Of a DNA stretch of 64,000 nt, positions 35,207 to 44,537 are shown one piece after another. Both the position numbers and the translations under genes were made by a program. Source of the stretch: Sporolactobacillus shoreae (GTDB lineage Bacteria > Bacillota > Bacilli > Bacillales > Sporolactobacillaceae). A model generated the notes under the pieces. That model saw only the letters and a list, made by a program, of their open reading frames with translations. It was not told where the DNA came from and searched no databases. Each line of letters begins with the position of its first letter. Positions within the stretch are counted from its first letter, which is position 1. The DNA lies in NCBI RefSeq assembly GCF_004684935.1, contig NZ_SRJD01000002.1:62001-126000 (forward strand). The letters are read 5' to 3'.

Positions 35207-36228
35207 TGAAACTGCTTGTAACCGGTGGGGCCGGCTTTATCGGTAGCAATTTTGTGCATCATATGATCAAATTTCACCCTGAAGATACAGTGGTGAACTA
35301 TGATCTCCTAACTTATGCGGGTAATCTGGAGAACTTGAAAGACGTTGAAGATCATCCGAATTACCACTTTATTCATGGGGATATCCGAAATCGCGAATTA
35401 CTGGAATATATCATTGATCAGTATCAAATTGATATGGTTGTTAATTTTGCGGCTGAGTCGCATGTGGACCGGAGTATTATTGAACCTGATCTGTTTATCA
35501 AATCCAATGTGATCGGCACGCAGAACTTGCTTGATGTTTCAAAAAGCAAACATGTGAGGAAGTATCTGCAGATTTCAACAGACGAGGTGTATGGTACCCT
35601 AGGTTCGGATGGCTATTTTAAAGAAACAACACCGCTCGCACCCAACAGTCCTTATTCTGCGAGTAAAGCCTCTGCGGATTTAATTGTACGTGCATATTAT
35701 GAGACCTATGGCATGAATGTGAATATTACTCGTTGCTCAAATAACTACGGCCCGTATCATTTCCCAGAGAAGTTGATTCCGCTTATGATAACTAATGCCC
35801 TGGAAGGAAAAGAACTCCCAGTCTATGGTGATGGACAGAATGTCCGCGACTGGCTATACGTTGAGGATCACTGTGCGGCAATTGATCTGGTACTCCAAAA
35901 AGGAAAACCAGGCGAAGTCTATAATATTGGCGGTCATAATGAGAAACGAAACATCGACATTGTGGAGCTGATTGTTGATACACTGGGTAAATCTCGTGAC
36001 TTGATTAAGCATGTTTCGGATCGTTTGGGCCATGATCGTCGCTACGCAATCGACCCGACAAAGATTGAAACAGAGTTGGGATGGAAGTCGCAATATATGT
36101 TTGAAACAGGGATAAAGAAAACAATCCAATGGTATCTGGATCATAAGAACTGGTGGTATAAGATTAAATCTGGCGAATACATGGACTATTACAAGAAACA
36201 GTACGGGTCAAAGAGCTATGTCGAGTAA
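35206..36228 (+). CDS. rfbB: dTDP-glucose 4,6-dehydratase
   Basis: RfbB (RmlB) converts dTDP-glucose to dTDP-4-keto-6-deoxyglucose with bound NAD+. The 340-residue SDR enzyme has the Rossmann loop VTGGAGFIGSNFVHHM, the catalytic Tyr-x3-Lys in SPYSASKASAD, ISTDEVYG and NNYGPYHFPEKLIPLMI. It is coupled to rfbC and rfbD by short overlaps. Confidence 0.97.
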   Translation: MKLLVTGGAGFIGSNFVHHMIKFHPEDTVVNYDLLTYAGNLENLKDVEDHPNYHFIHGDIRNRELLEYIIDQYQIDMVVNFAAESHVDRSIIEPDLFIKSNVIGTQNLLDVSKSKHVRKYLQISTDEVYGTLGSDGYFKETTPLAPNSPYSASKASADLIVRAYYETYGMNVNITRCSNNYGPYHFPEKLIPLMITNALEGKELPVYGDGQNVRDWLYVEDHCAAIDLVLQKGKPGEVYNIGGHNEKRNIDIVELIVDTLGKSRDLIKHVSDRLGHDRRYAIDPTKIETELGWKSQYMFETGIKKTIQWYLDHKNWWYKIKSGEYMDYYKKQYGSKSYVE

Positions 36229-37069
36229 AGTATTAGTGACAGGAGCTCATGGACAACTTGGAACGGAATTAACGTTGATGTTGAAAAAAAGTGGCTATGA
36301 AACCTATGGATTCGGTCACCGGGAACTGGATATTACTTGTTTAGATGAAGTTCGTCGGGTGTTTCAAAAGGTTCAGCCGAATGTAGTTTGTCACACGGCG
36401 GCCTATACGGCAGTCGATCAGGCAGAATCCGACCGTGATGGGGCTTTTCTAGTAAATGCCTATGGAACACGTAATGTGACGATTGCGTCTGAAGAAGTAG
36501 GGGCGAAGCTGGTCAGCGTCAGTACGGATTATGTTTTTAATGGTGAAAGTGTGGGGACATATACAGAGTTTGATGCACCTTCACCATTAGGCGTCTACGG
36601 TCAATCGAAGTATGCAGGTGAACAGTTTGTTCATGATTTTTCCTCGAAGTTCTTTATCGTCCGGACCTCTTGGGTATACGGTCAATATGGCGGTAACTTT
36701 GTCAAGACGATGCTGATGTTGGCTGAGAATCATGACGAATTAAAGGTTGTCAATGATCAGCACGGCTGTCCAACCTATACAAAAGATCTGGCTGAAAGGA
36801 TCATCGAGTTATTTCAAACTGATAATTATGGCATCTATCATATCTCAAATTCAGGAAGCTGTACGTGGTATGAATTTGCGAAGGCCATCTTTGAGATGAA
36901 GGAAATACATATTCAGGTAAACCCTTGTACGTCAGAAGAATTTCCAAGACTGGCGAAACGCCCTCACAATTCGATTTTAGAACATGTGGCGTTAAGATTG
37001 AATGGTTTTGAAGAGGTAAGGGATTGGAAAAGTGCGCTTAAGGATTTTTTGATTAAGACTGAAAAATAA
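36218..37069 (+). CDS. rfbD: dTDP-4-dehydrorhamnose reductase
   Basis: RfbD (RmlD) reduces dTDP-4-dehydro-L-rhamnose to dTDP-L-rhamnose. The 283-residue protein has the loop VTGAHGQLGTEL, NAYGTRNV, STDYVFNG, YGQSKYAGE with the catalytic Tyr and Lys, and RTSWVYGQYGGNFVKTML. It overlaps rfbB by 11 bases. It completes the dTDP-rhamnose pathway, so the encoded polysaccharide most likely contains rhamnose. Confidence 0.96.
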   Translation: MSSKVLVTGAHGQLGTELTLMLKKSGYETYGFGHRELDITCLDEVRRVFQKVQPNVVCHTAAYTAVDQAESDRDGAFLVNAYGTRNVTIASEEVGAKLVSVSTDYVFNGESVGTYTEFDAPSPLGVYGQSKYAGEQFVHDFSSKFFIVRTSWVYGQYGGNFVKTMLMLAENHDELKVVNDQHGCPTYTKDLAERIIELFQTDNYGIYHISNSGSCTWYEFAKAIFEMKEIHIQVNPCTSEEFPRLAKRPHNSILEHVALRLNGFEEVRDWKSALKDFLIKTEK

Positions 37070-37088
37070 AATTCAAAGGGCATTAACA

Positions 37089-38015
37089 ATGAAAATATCC
37101 GTAATTATACCAACATTTAATCCAGATCATGAATTTGAAGTGGCTATTCGAATGTTAGAAGAAAATCTAGCCTCATTTAAAAATGCAATTAGTGAAATAA
37201 TAATTGTTGATTCTGGATCAAAAAATGGTGGGATCGAGTTTCTTAAGGAAAAAAATATTAAACTTATTCGTATTAATTCACGTGATTTTAACCATGGTGG
37301 AACAAGAAACATGGCAGCCAATAGGGCATCAGGGGACATCATAGTATTTATGACTCAGGATGCAATTCTCTTTAATGAAAGATCCATTGCTAACCTTGTT
37401 TCGCCGTTAATCATTCATAAAGAAATTGGAATGGCCTATGGAAGACAGCTACCAAAAAGGGATGCAGACTTTTTTGGAAAATTTGCACGAGAGTTCAATT
37501 ATCCAGAAAAAAGTACAATAAAATCATTAAAGGATATTAACAAACTTGGTATAAAAACCATATTTGTTTCCAATTCGTTTGCCGCGTATAAAAAGGATTT
37601 ATTGAATAGAGTAGGGGGATTCCCGTTACATACAATACTTGGTGAAGATACATGTGTGGCAGCAAAAATGATAAATGAAGGCTTTTCCATTGCGTATGTA
37701 GCAGATGCACAGGTTTATCATTCACATAACTATACGATCTTGCAGGAGTTTCATAGATATTTTGACACTGGTGTTTTTCATAAACAAGAGAATTGGATAT
37801 TGAAAGAATTTTCAGCCCCCGAATCAGAAGGTCAAAAGTTTATCAAGATGCAACTAAAAGCGTTGGTCTCACTGCATAAATACTATTTAATTCCTAATTT
37901 TATTTTGAGAAATGGAATGAAATATTTAGGATATAAATTAGGATTTTTGGAAAAATATATCCCAATAAACATCAAAAGAAATTTATCTATGCAAAGGACT
38001 TTTTGGAGAAAATAA
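37089..38015 (+). CDS. Family 2 glycosyltransferase
   Basis: The 308-residue GT-A glycosyltransferase begins MKISVIIPTFNPDHEFEVAI and has EIIIVDSGSKNGG, DFNHGGTRNMAAN and FMTQDAI, the pattern of rhamnosyltransferases of the GT2 family (HGGTRN motif). It lies directly after rfbD. Codon use is AT-rich like the following genes. Confidence 0.9.
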   Translation: MKISVIIPTFNPDHEFEVAIRMLEENLASFKNAISEIIIVDSGSKNGGIEFLKEKNIKLIRINSRDFNHGGTRNMAANRASGDIIVFMTQDAILFNERSIANLVSPLIIHKEIGMAYGRQLPKRDADFFGKFAREFNYPEKSTIKSLKDINKLGIKTIFVSNSFAAYKKDLLNRVGGFPLHTILGEDTCVAAKMINEGFSIAYVADAQVYHSHNYTILQEFHRYFDTGVFHKQENWILKEFSAPESEGQKFIKMQLKALVSLHKYYLIPNFILRNGMKYLGYKLGFLEKYIPINIKRNLSMQRTFWRK

Positions 38016-38022
38016 TGAATGG

Positions 38023-39165
38023 GTGAGTAAATTGATTATTGGTATTAACGCGACCATTCTGGATGATAAGCCGACTGGATTAGGGATATACACAATAAAT
38101 ATTATTAATGAACTGTCCAAAGTGTTAGAATCAACTGACAAAATAATTGTGTATACGTCAACTCCAGAATATTTTACAGATGAAAAAATTGTTACAAAAA
38201 AGGTTACTAATTTAGTCAAGCCTAAATATGGCAAGAAGGCAGGACTTATAAGATTTCTTTGGTTACAATTTATCTTCCCTTTGCTGGTGACAAAAGACCA
38301 TTGTGATATTATATATTCAACGACTCATCATGGAAATCTTTTTATAACCAGAAAACAAATATTAACAATCCATGATCTGTTGGCAATAAAGTTTCCTAAA
38401 CAGTATAAATTACAAAATTTATACTTTAAATATGTAATTCCGCATTTGTTGAAAAAAAGTCCCTTTTTGTTTACAGTATCCGATAATACAAAGTTAGATA
38501 TTGTGAACTATTTTAATTATCCGTCTGATAACATTTCTGTAATCTATAATTCATATAATAAAGAACACTTTAAATTAATAAATGGACAATGGTTTAAAAA
38601 AAAATATGGCAACTATTTACTATTTCTAGGTGCATCTTTTCCACACAAAAATGTTAAAAATGCAATAAAAGCATTTATAGATGTAGTTAGCGGTGACAAT
38701 AATTTGAATGTGAAACTAATAATTGTTAACAGAAAAAATGATTATTTGGAGAGTGTTAAAAGATTTTTTAAAGCAAATTCTTACTTTGAAAATAGGGTTG
38801 AATTTGTCGATTATGTTGCCTACAATGAATTGCCTGAAATGTATTCAAATGCTGTTGCTCTACTATATCCTTCGCTTTACGAGGGATTTGGAATTCCTCC
38901 ACTTGAAGCTATGGCTTGCGGATGCCCTGTCATAGTATCAAATAACTCCTCTTTACCTGAGGTGTGCGGAGACAGCGCTCTGTATATTGATCCAAATGAT
39001 ATTGGTTCTATAAGTTATGGAATAAGGAAAATGCTTTTGGACGACGATATGAGAGAAAATCTGAAAAACAAAGGGCTAATTCAGGCTAATAAATTCAGCT
39101 GGGAATATAGTGCAAAAAAATTGTATAAAGAACTAGAATTGAAGACAAGTGAATTAATAAATTGA
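38023..39165 (+). CDS. Family 4 glycosyltransferase
   Basis: The 380-residue GT-B protein has an N-terminal GINATILDDKPTGLGIYTIN and a C-terminal [20 protein letters not shown] followed by CPVIVSNNSSLPEVCGDSAL, the classic GT4 donor-binding motif with E-x7-E. A TTG nine bases downstream of the GTG used here is an alternative start, with GGGTGAG four bases before it. It is a similar type to the GT4 enzyme encoded at 54.4 kb. Confidence 0.9.
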   Translation: MSKLIIGINATILDDKPTGLGIYTINIINELSKVLESTDKIIVYTSTPEYFTDEKIVTKKVTNLVKPKYGKKAGLIRFLWLQFIFPLLVTKDHCDIIYSTTHHGNLFITRKQILTIHDLLAIKFPKQYKLQNLYFKYVIPHLLKKSPFLFTVSDNTKLDIVNYFNYPSDNISVIYNSYNKEHFKLINGQWFKKKYGNYLLFLGASFPHKNVKNAIKAFIDVVSGDNNLNVKLIIVNRKNDYLESVKRFFKANSYFENRVEFVDYVAYNELPEMYSNAVALLYPSLYEGFGIPPLEAMACGCPVIVSNNSSLPEVCGDSALYIDPNDIGSISYGIRKMLLDDDMRENLKNKGLIQANKFSWEYSAKKLYKELELKTSELIN

Positions 39166-39190
39166 ACTTTTATAAAGGGGTTAATTAATA

Positions 39191-40687
39191 ATAAAACCAA
39201 CAAATGAAGTACAAGAAAGCTTAAAACGGTTCAGTAAAGATTCATTAACATATGGTATTGCTGTTATTATTCCTGCTATTCTTGGAGTGTTATCAATATC
39301 CATATATACGAGAACTTTTTCTGCTAATGAGTATGGAATTTATAACATGGTATTAATGACCACTACTTTTATTACTACACTCTTTGCTCAATGGATACAG
39401 CAATCAGTTCAGAGATTTTTGCCAGAATACAGAAATAATATTTCAATTTTTAATGCCAACTTAATGGCACTGTTATTTTCAATTTTATTAGTGATACTTT
39501 TACTCGCCTTTATTCTTTGTCCATTAAAAAGTATTATGGGAAGCTATCAAGGGTATTATGGAATTTCAGTCATGTTAGTTTCTACCCAATTTCTTTATTT
39601 AACAATTAGTACCGTTGCCCAATCTTCATTTAAGTCAATTGCATACAAGAATATTAGTTTAATTAATGGTCTGTTTAAATTTATTTTTCCTATACTTCTT
39701 ATCTACGTTGTTGATCGCACGATAAATAATCTGCTTCTAGGAATAGTTCTTTCACAGCTTTTGTTAATTTATCCCTTAATGCGAATATCTTCGTTCCGAA
39801 TAAAAGATCTTATTCTTATTAATTTTAAAAATTTTACCAAATTTGTTTATAGTATATTTTCTTACGGATTTCCAATGATCGGATGGTTTTTAGGAAATAG
39901 TGTATTGAACCTTTGTGACAGGTATGTAATTCAAATATTTTCCTCGAGTAAAGAGGTAGGAATTTATTCCGCAAATTATTCTATAGTATTTTCAACTTTA
40001 TCCTTACTGACATCGCCATTGATTTTAGCAGCACAACCTATTTTAATGAATCAATCTAATATTAAAGAGAATAAAGAAAAAATCAAAAAGACAATATCGT
40101 CCTTTTCCACGTTCTTTGTTATAATCTCTATGCCAATGCTTTCATATGTTATATGTTTTCAACATGAAATTTCCGCCTTTTTTCTCGGGGGAGTTTATTC
40201 AGAAGGTTCAAAAGTTATTCCCTTGCTTTTTGGGGGTATATTTCTGTGGAATCTAGCATTATTTGGTCATAAAGGATTTGAATTATTAAAAGAGACAAAA
40301 ATAATGTTCCTTTTCGTACTTTTTTGTGCATTTTTAAATATCATCTTGAACCTCCTTCTTGTACCCAGGTTCGGATACATCGGCTCATCTGTTGCTACTC
40401 TAATCAGTATGGGAATCTACCCGCTTCTAGTTTTAATTGTTTCTAAGAGGACCATACTGGAGTGGCAATTAGATTGGAAAAGCATTTATAAAATAGCTGT
40501 TTCCTCGGGAGTTGCAGGAATATTTGCAATAATACTAAAATTATTTCCCTTCAATGGACATTATTTTATTGAGTTATTTATAGGAGGTTTAATAGGATTA
40601 TTTATTTATTTTTATATGATAATTAAACTGAAAGTCGTCGATGTTGATATCCAGGAATATATTAATAAATTTAAGTTTAAACAATAA
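39191..40687 (+). CDS. Polysaccharide flippase (Wzx, MATE/MOP superfamily), apparent ATA start
   Basis: This protein of about 498 residues has 12-14 membrane segments and carries lipid-linked repeat units across the membrane. The open frame extends well upstream of the first GTG (39287): the codons before it encode KPTNEVQESLKRFSKDSLTY followed by a membrane segment and ISIYTRTFSANEYGIY, the normal N-terminus of such flippases. An in-frame TAA at 39182 sets the limit. No ATG, GTG or TTG lies between; AAAGGGG is followed after 7 or 10 bases by ATA ATA. Initiation at ATA, or a recent loss of ATG, is therefore indicated. Confidence 0.85.
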   Translation: MKPTNEVQESLKRFSKDSLTYGIAVIIPAILGVLSISIYTRTFSANEYGIYNMVLMTTTFITTLFAQWIQQSVQRFLPEYRNNISIFNANLMALLFSILLVILLLAFILCPLKSIMGSYQGYYGISVMLVSTQFLYLTISTVAQSSFKSIAYKNISLINGLFKFIFPILLIYVVDRTINNLLLGIVLSQLLLIYPLMRISSFRIKDLILINFKNFTKFVYSIFSYGFPMIGWFLGNSVLNLCDRYVIQIFSSSKEVGIYSANYSIVFSTLSLLTSPLILAAQPILMNQSNIKENKEKIKKTISSFSTFFVIISMPMLSYVICFQHEISAFFLGGVYSEGSKVIPLLFGGIFLWNLALFGHKGFELLKETKIMFLFVLFCAFLNIILNLLLVPRFGYIGSSVATLISMGIYPLLVLIVSKRTILEWQLDWKSIYKIAVSSGVAGIFAIILKLFPFNGHYFIELFIGGLIGLFIYFYMIIKLKVVDVDIQEYINKFKFKQ

Positions 40688-40689
40688 AG

Positions 40690-41010
40690 CTCTGATGAAG
40701 GAATGGTGTTGTTGGTGTTAGAATTTCTTACTGACAACAATCTTTTTAACTTCAAGAGTGTCTCAAAGTTTTTGAAAACTGCCCTTCGTGCTATGACCTC
40801 ATCTACAACACTCTTTATGGAGTGCATCGTCTCGCTGACAGTATAATGGCCTATAGCTTGTTTCAGGGTGACTAGGATATCTTCCGTAGAGAAGCCCCGA
40901 TCTTTGGACACGAGCAGAGTTACATAAGTTAAGGTAGAGATGAGAATGAACGATTTGAGGCAAGCGGCTACAGGTACCCAGTGGTGATGAACTAGGGGAT
41001 TCTCTTAAAT
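40690..41010 (-). pseudogene. Remnant of a DDE transposase C-terminus (IS1634/IS4-like)
   Basis: On the minus strand an open stretch reads PLVHHHWVPVAACLKSFILI, STLTYVTLLVSKDRGFSTED and ILVTLKQAIGH. This resembles the end of IS4-superfamily transposases (a P-V-x-H block, then a hydrophobic helix and a charged tail). It is entered by a stop upstream and has no N-terminal part. The assignment is by eye. Confidence 0.4.
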
Positions 41011-41147
41011 CAGTTTCGGCACTGGCGGTGCAAGTTGTGTCTCACGGCTCACTTCTCTCATTGTTGGTTTATCATGGCAGAAGGCGTTTGTTTTGACCTA
41101 CACAAAAAAGAAAGATATCAAGTGATTCTATAACTATCTAGTCAACT

Positions 41148-41176
41148 GACTGTCTATTAAGACAGTCTTGTTTTTT
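41148..41176 (+). terminator. Terminator-like hairpin in the transposon-scar region
   Basis: GACTGTC and GACAGTC form a perfect 7-bp stem with a 6-base loop followed by TTGTTTTTT. Confidence 0.6.
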
Positions 41177-41589
41177 ATAATTTGTGGACAGCATTGCAGT
41201 CAAACTGCGGTCAATAACCACCGTCATTTTCTGGACATTTATGAATAGCAGTACCACTTCCGGATTTGTTTCTTCCTTACTAATTGTAATAAGGCAAATT
41301 GCTTCGAAAAACTAATGAGTCAGGCCAATCCGATTGATGTCGCTGTAAATGATTCAAAACTTTTGCGGTGGAACCGTGGGTTTCTTAACGGGATCGATTA
41401 CTGGATGGGTTTTCTTTATTGCATTGACCCTTGCTTTCAAATTGGGCATAAGCCTGATGAATCTGACGTCCACGGATCCACCGACCGTACTAGACCGGCT
41501 TGAACGAATTTTTGGCGATGATTCGCGTTGGCTTATTCCCTCATGAGGTCATCCAGAGCACGTGATTGCCCTCTATTCAGAGGAAGGAC

Positions 41590-41772
41590 GGGACAATACC
41601 ATCGCCGAAAACTTGAGAACGAACTGGTCTTCGACAATCTGAAACAACACAATCTGCATTTTCGCTGATTCCACCTCAGAGACTGAAAAAGGTTCACATG
41701 GAATTCAGCTTATTAGCCCTGACCCACAACCTGATGAAGAAAGCGAAAATAGATTTCAAAAAGCAAAAATAA
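41590..41772 (+). pseudogene. Remnant of an IS1182-family transposase C-terminus
   Basis: Translated segments ENELVFDNLKQHNLHFR and, after a small frame change, KKVHMEFSLLALTHNLMKKA match the C-terminal pattern of IS1182-type transposases (FRRFLLRG..KV..EF.L.ALAHNL.K). Stops and a frameshift interrupt the reading. The upstream part is lost, although nearby DNA (41315-41546) may be more of the same scar. Confidence 0.6.
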
Positions 41773-41805
41773 GGAGATCCTTCCTTTTCGGGACCGAAAA
41801 AAAAT

Positions 41806-41861
41806 AAAAAGTAAAGAGTGGAGAGATAAGCCTAAGCTTTCTTCTGCACTCTTTACTTTTT
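41806..41861 (-). terminator. Terminator of the lysozyme gene (probably bidirectional)
   Basis: A perfect 15-bp inverted repeat (AAAAAGTAAAGAGTG with CACTCTTTACTTTTT) has a 26-base loop. Read on the minus strand it ends in a T-rich run. Confidence 0.75.
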
Positions 41862-41901
41862 TGGAGGCTTTTCGGACTACCTCATAAAAATTAATACTTG
41901 G

Positions 41902-43455
41902 TTAAAAATTGTTTGAGTAGTCAACATCAAGATCAACAGAACCGCTAATTCCACTGACAGAACCATTGCTTGTGTACTGCCAGAGGTCTACCTGAGTTCC
42001 GATACCTTGGTTTGAATCCATACCTCTGTATCTGGCAAGCCAGAGAAGCAGACCGTTTTCAAGCTGGGAGGCATCGATGTTACTTTCAAAGAAAGACTTA
42101 TTTGAGTAAAGACCTAATTTTGTAAAACCTTTTGCCTTCATTTCATTCATGAAGGCGTTAATATTTGCTGACATTTGCTGAGGATTTATTCCATCGAAAA
42201 GAACAGTACTTCCGGATTTTGCCTCTACATCAAGGAAGGTGTATCCAAAAGAATTGGAATCTGTTATTCCAGCAGCATTCAGCACTGAAACATAGAAGTC
42301 AGCTTCATTGACCGCATCCTGTGGTGTACGGGCATGAAAGAAATGATAGGAGTTAACCTGTAGCCCAACCCCTTTTGCTTGCTGAACATAAGAAGCGAAG
42401 TTACTGTCAGTAATATTGTTGCTTTCTGAGGCTTTGATGATTACAAAGCTATTCCCGGCATTCTTCACAGCGTTAAAATCGACAGTACCCTGATAATGAG
42501 AAATATCAATACCATATTTCACACCTGCGGGGGGACTGAATGTGCTGAAATTAGTCGTTACATTATCCTTGCTAATAAATCCTTGTGTTCCATTATAGTT
42601 AATCTTCAGCCAAGAGTTGTCGTTTGGCGCCACGCCAATGACAGAGACAGGTGTTCTTTCACGTAATGTGGTCACAACACCTGATCCTGAACTTGGCTGT
42701 TGGTAAATACTCAAGTAATCGTAACCAATATAGGCGGTATAAGCATTAACAGGCGTATAATCGAGCGGTGGATTACCAGGTGTAATACTCTCAGACCAGG
42801 AATAACCTGTCGTTGTACCGTATTTAACACGATACCAGTTTCCACTTTTGCCGAATACTGTCACAGGGGTGTTTTGGCTCAATACTGTGATTCTGCTCGA
42901 GGCTAATCCAGGATCGGTACGCAGATATAAACTCGGGACATTGACGAAGCCATTATAGGATTGGAATGGAGGGACACCCACTCTAATGCTTCCGGCCCAT
43001 GCATAGCCCATCTTTCCTGCATAGTTAACGCGATACCAATTTCCGCTTCGACTGTAGATCGTAACATAGTAATTCTGATAGAGATAACGAATTCTTCCAT
43101 ACTTCAACCCAGGACCGGAGCGCATCCAAATAACTCCTGGAGTTACATAGCTCCTTATCCTTGGCGAACCAGCTCTGACAGATCCGGCCCAAATATAACG
43201 CGTATGTCCACCATATGTAACTTTGTCCCAGTTTCCACTTCTTCCTGTTACAGTTAACGTCTGGTAGCTGTAATAAACGCCTACGGAATGATACCATGTA
43301 CCCGGACCAGTGTGGATGTAAGCCTTACCTGCAGTTATATAAGCACTGTAGGAAGAGGCCGCCAAAGCAGGTTTGCCTGCCGGTATAATCAACAGTCCGG
43401 CAGCCAATGAAAAGAGCAACAAAAATACATTAAATTTCCTGGACAACCTTTTCAA
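41902..43455 (-). CDS. Secreted GH25 lysozyme with four bacterial SH3 domains
   Basis: This 517-residue exported wall hydrolase cleaves the muramic-acid side of peptidoglycan. A signal peptide (residues 1-33, KFNVFLLLFSLAAGLLIIPA, then AxA) is followed by four SH3-like repeats, each with SGNWxxVxYxGxxGYxW-type motifs (about 40-95, 103-160, 170-230 and 243-300), and a GH25 domain from about 315. Catalytic acids lie in GIDISHYQGTVDF and YTFLDVEAKSG. The SH3 units probably bind the wall. It is monocistronic with its own terminator. A role in wall turnover or competition is likely; it is not obviously phage-derived because no holin or phage genes are nearby. Confidence 0.93.
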   Translation of the reverse strand: MKRLSRKFNVFLLLFSLAAGLLIIPAGKPALAASSYSAYITAGKAYIHTGPGTWYHSVGVYYSYQTLTVTGRSGNWDKVTYGGHTRYIWAGSVRAGSPRIRSYVTPGVIWMRSGPGLKYGRIRYLYQNYYVTIYSRSGNWYRVNYAGKMGYAWAGSIRVGVPPFQSYNGFVNVPSLYLRTDPGLASSRITVLSQNTPVTVFGKSGNWYRVKYGTTTGYSWSESITPGNPPLDYTPVNAYTAYIGYDYLSIYQQPSSGSGVVTTLRERTPVSVIGVAPNDNSWLKINYNGTQGFISKDNVTTNFSTFSPPAGVKYGIDISHYQGTVDFNAVKNAGNSFVIIKASESNNITDSNFASYVQQAKGVGLQVNSYHFFHARTPQDAVNEADFYVSVLNAAGITDSNSFGYTFLDVEAKSGSTVLFDGINPQQMSANINAFMNEMKAKGFTKLGLYSNKSFFESNIDASQLENGLLLWLARYRGMDSNQGIGTQVDLWQYTSNGSVSGISGSVDLDVDYSNNF

Positions 43456-43864
43456 TGTTCACTCTCCCTTTGTTTTATTAACATTTGGTTTTCACAAGAT
43501 ACAAATGTTATCCTGTTTATGGAAAATCTATGAAAACCACAAGTTATTTCTATTATCGTAAGAAAATCACGGTATTTCAATAGGCTTATTATTATAATAA
43601 TGTTAAAAATTATGACCTTTTTGCAAAGGATGCAGTTAGTTTTGAAACCATAGCTTTTTAATTACAGAGGCACGTGCTTTTTCGAGAGCAAACTGTTAAG
43701 TAGACAGTATCAGCACAATCAGTGACATGATGGACAGGTTCTTGTGATCTCCTGTGATCAAATGTAAAATGGAGCTATTAAGCTTTGCGGGCGTAAATAT
43801 TTGAGTGCAATTCTTTCAGAATTTGCTGAAATAGGGTCCATGATACTGCGAGAGGGAATTCATA
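43456..43864. other. 400-bp intergenic region between lysozyme and ECF genes
   Basis: This region holds the divergent promoters for the lysozyme gene and the ECF S component. No gene or known RNA was recognised. In particular I see no cobalamin riboswitch core here, in contrast to the next intergenic region. Confidence 0.5.
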
Positions 43865-44359
43865 TTGTTAAGACTTCGCAAGTTAACAGTGATATCGATC
43901 CTGACTGCCGCGGCTGTATCCGGCCGGCTGCTCATTCATGGCGTTAATATCCAGCCGGCGACGCTGATAGTGATCCTGACAGGCTGGTTTTTCGGATGGA
44001 AAGCAGGATTGGCAGAAGGGCTGATGGTAGGTCTGGTAACCGATATGATTCTGGAACTTGGCTACTGGACACCTTTTCAGATGGCGGCATGGGGGCTGAT
44101 CGGGCTAATTTCCCATTTCATCCCGAAAAAAGTTTTTCTTTATGTTAGCTGGCTTGGCGTTTCCGGTTATGTGTTTGGTTTAATCATGGCCTTTTCATAC
44201 TTTTTGATGGCGGCGGATATTAAGATAGTTCTTGCGATGTATGCCAGCGGTTTGTTGTTCGATACGTACCACGCTGTGGGTAATTTGATGTTTGGTCTTT
44301 TATCGCCGCTTCTGTTTAAAGTGTTTCGAAGAGAGCAGGAAGCGCTGAAAATTAAATAA
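43865..44359 (+). CDS. ECF transporter S component, probably for a cobalamin-related substrate
   Basis: The 164-residue membrane protein has about five hydrophobic segments and the S-component features AAAVSGRLLIHGVNIQPATL and GWKAGLAEGLMVGLVTDMIL. It captures a vitamin and uses a shared EcfAAT energising module encoded elsewhere. The TTG start follows GAGAGGG at eight bases. The downstream cobalamin riboswitch, DUF4430 gene and cobalamin adenosyltransferase suggest that cobalamin or a corrinoid is its substrate; the sequence alone does not prove this. Confidence 0.82.
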   Translation: MLRLRKLTVISILTAAAVSGRLLIHGVNIQPATLIVILTGWFFGWKAGLAEGLMVGLVTDMILELGYWTPFQMAAWGLIGLISHFIPKKVFLYVSWLGVSGYVFGLIMAFSYFLMAADIKIVLAMYASGLLFDTYHAVGNLMFGLLSPLLFKVFRREQEALKIK

Positions 44360-44365
44360 TGGTTT

Positions 44366-44509
44366 TGAAGGATGGAATCAGGTGGAATTCCTGAACGATC
44401 CCGTCACGGTTAAAGTCCGATCTTTTCTTCCTAGCCGGAGCAATACATCCATTTGCGGTCGACATCTGGGGATTCATTTCCTGTGCCTCATTGGGTACGG
44501 GATTTTTTT
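44366..44509 (+). promoter_or_regulatory. Cobalamin (B12) riboswitch with terminator platform
   Basis: The conserved core is readable: GGAATCAGGTGGAATTCC, then CCCGTCACGGT (B12-box variant of CCCGCCACUGU) and AGCCGGAGCAATACATCC (variant of AGCCAGGAGACCUGCC). GGATG at the 5' side pairs with CATCC at the 3' side as P1. The platform is an intrinsic terminator: TCCTGTGCC pairs with GGTACGGGA (6-base loop) and seven T residues follow. It should repress the DUF4430 and adenosyltransferase genes when cobalamin is plentiful. It lies after, not before, the ECF gene. Confidence 0.78.
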
Positions 44510-44537
44510 ATACAATAAACTTAAGGAGACTGGTCTA

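Noticed and set aside
41315-41546. Two overlapping short plus-strand ORFs, one with a glycine-rich membrane-like segment
   Set aside because: No ribosome site and no family resemblance; they lie inside the transposase-scar region.
44382-44537. N-terminal extension of the DUF4430 gene from an upstream GTG
   Set aside because: That stretch is the cobalamin riboswitch and its terminator. The TTG at 44538 has a good ribosome site and gives a normal signal-anchor start.
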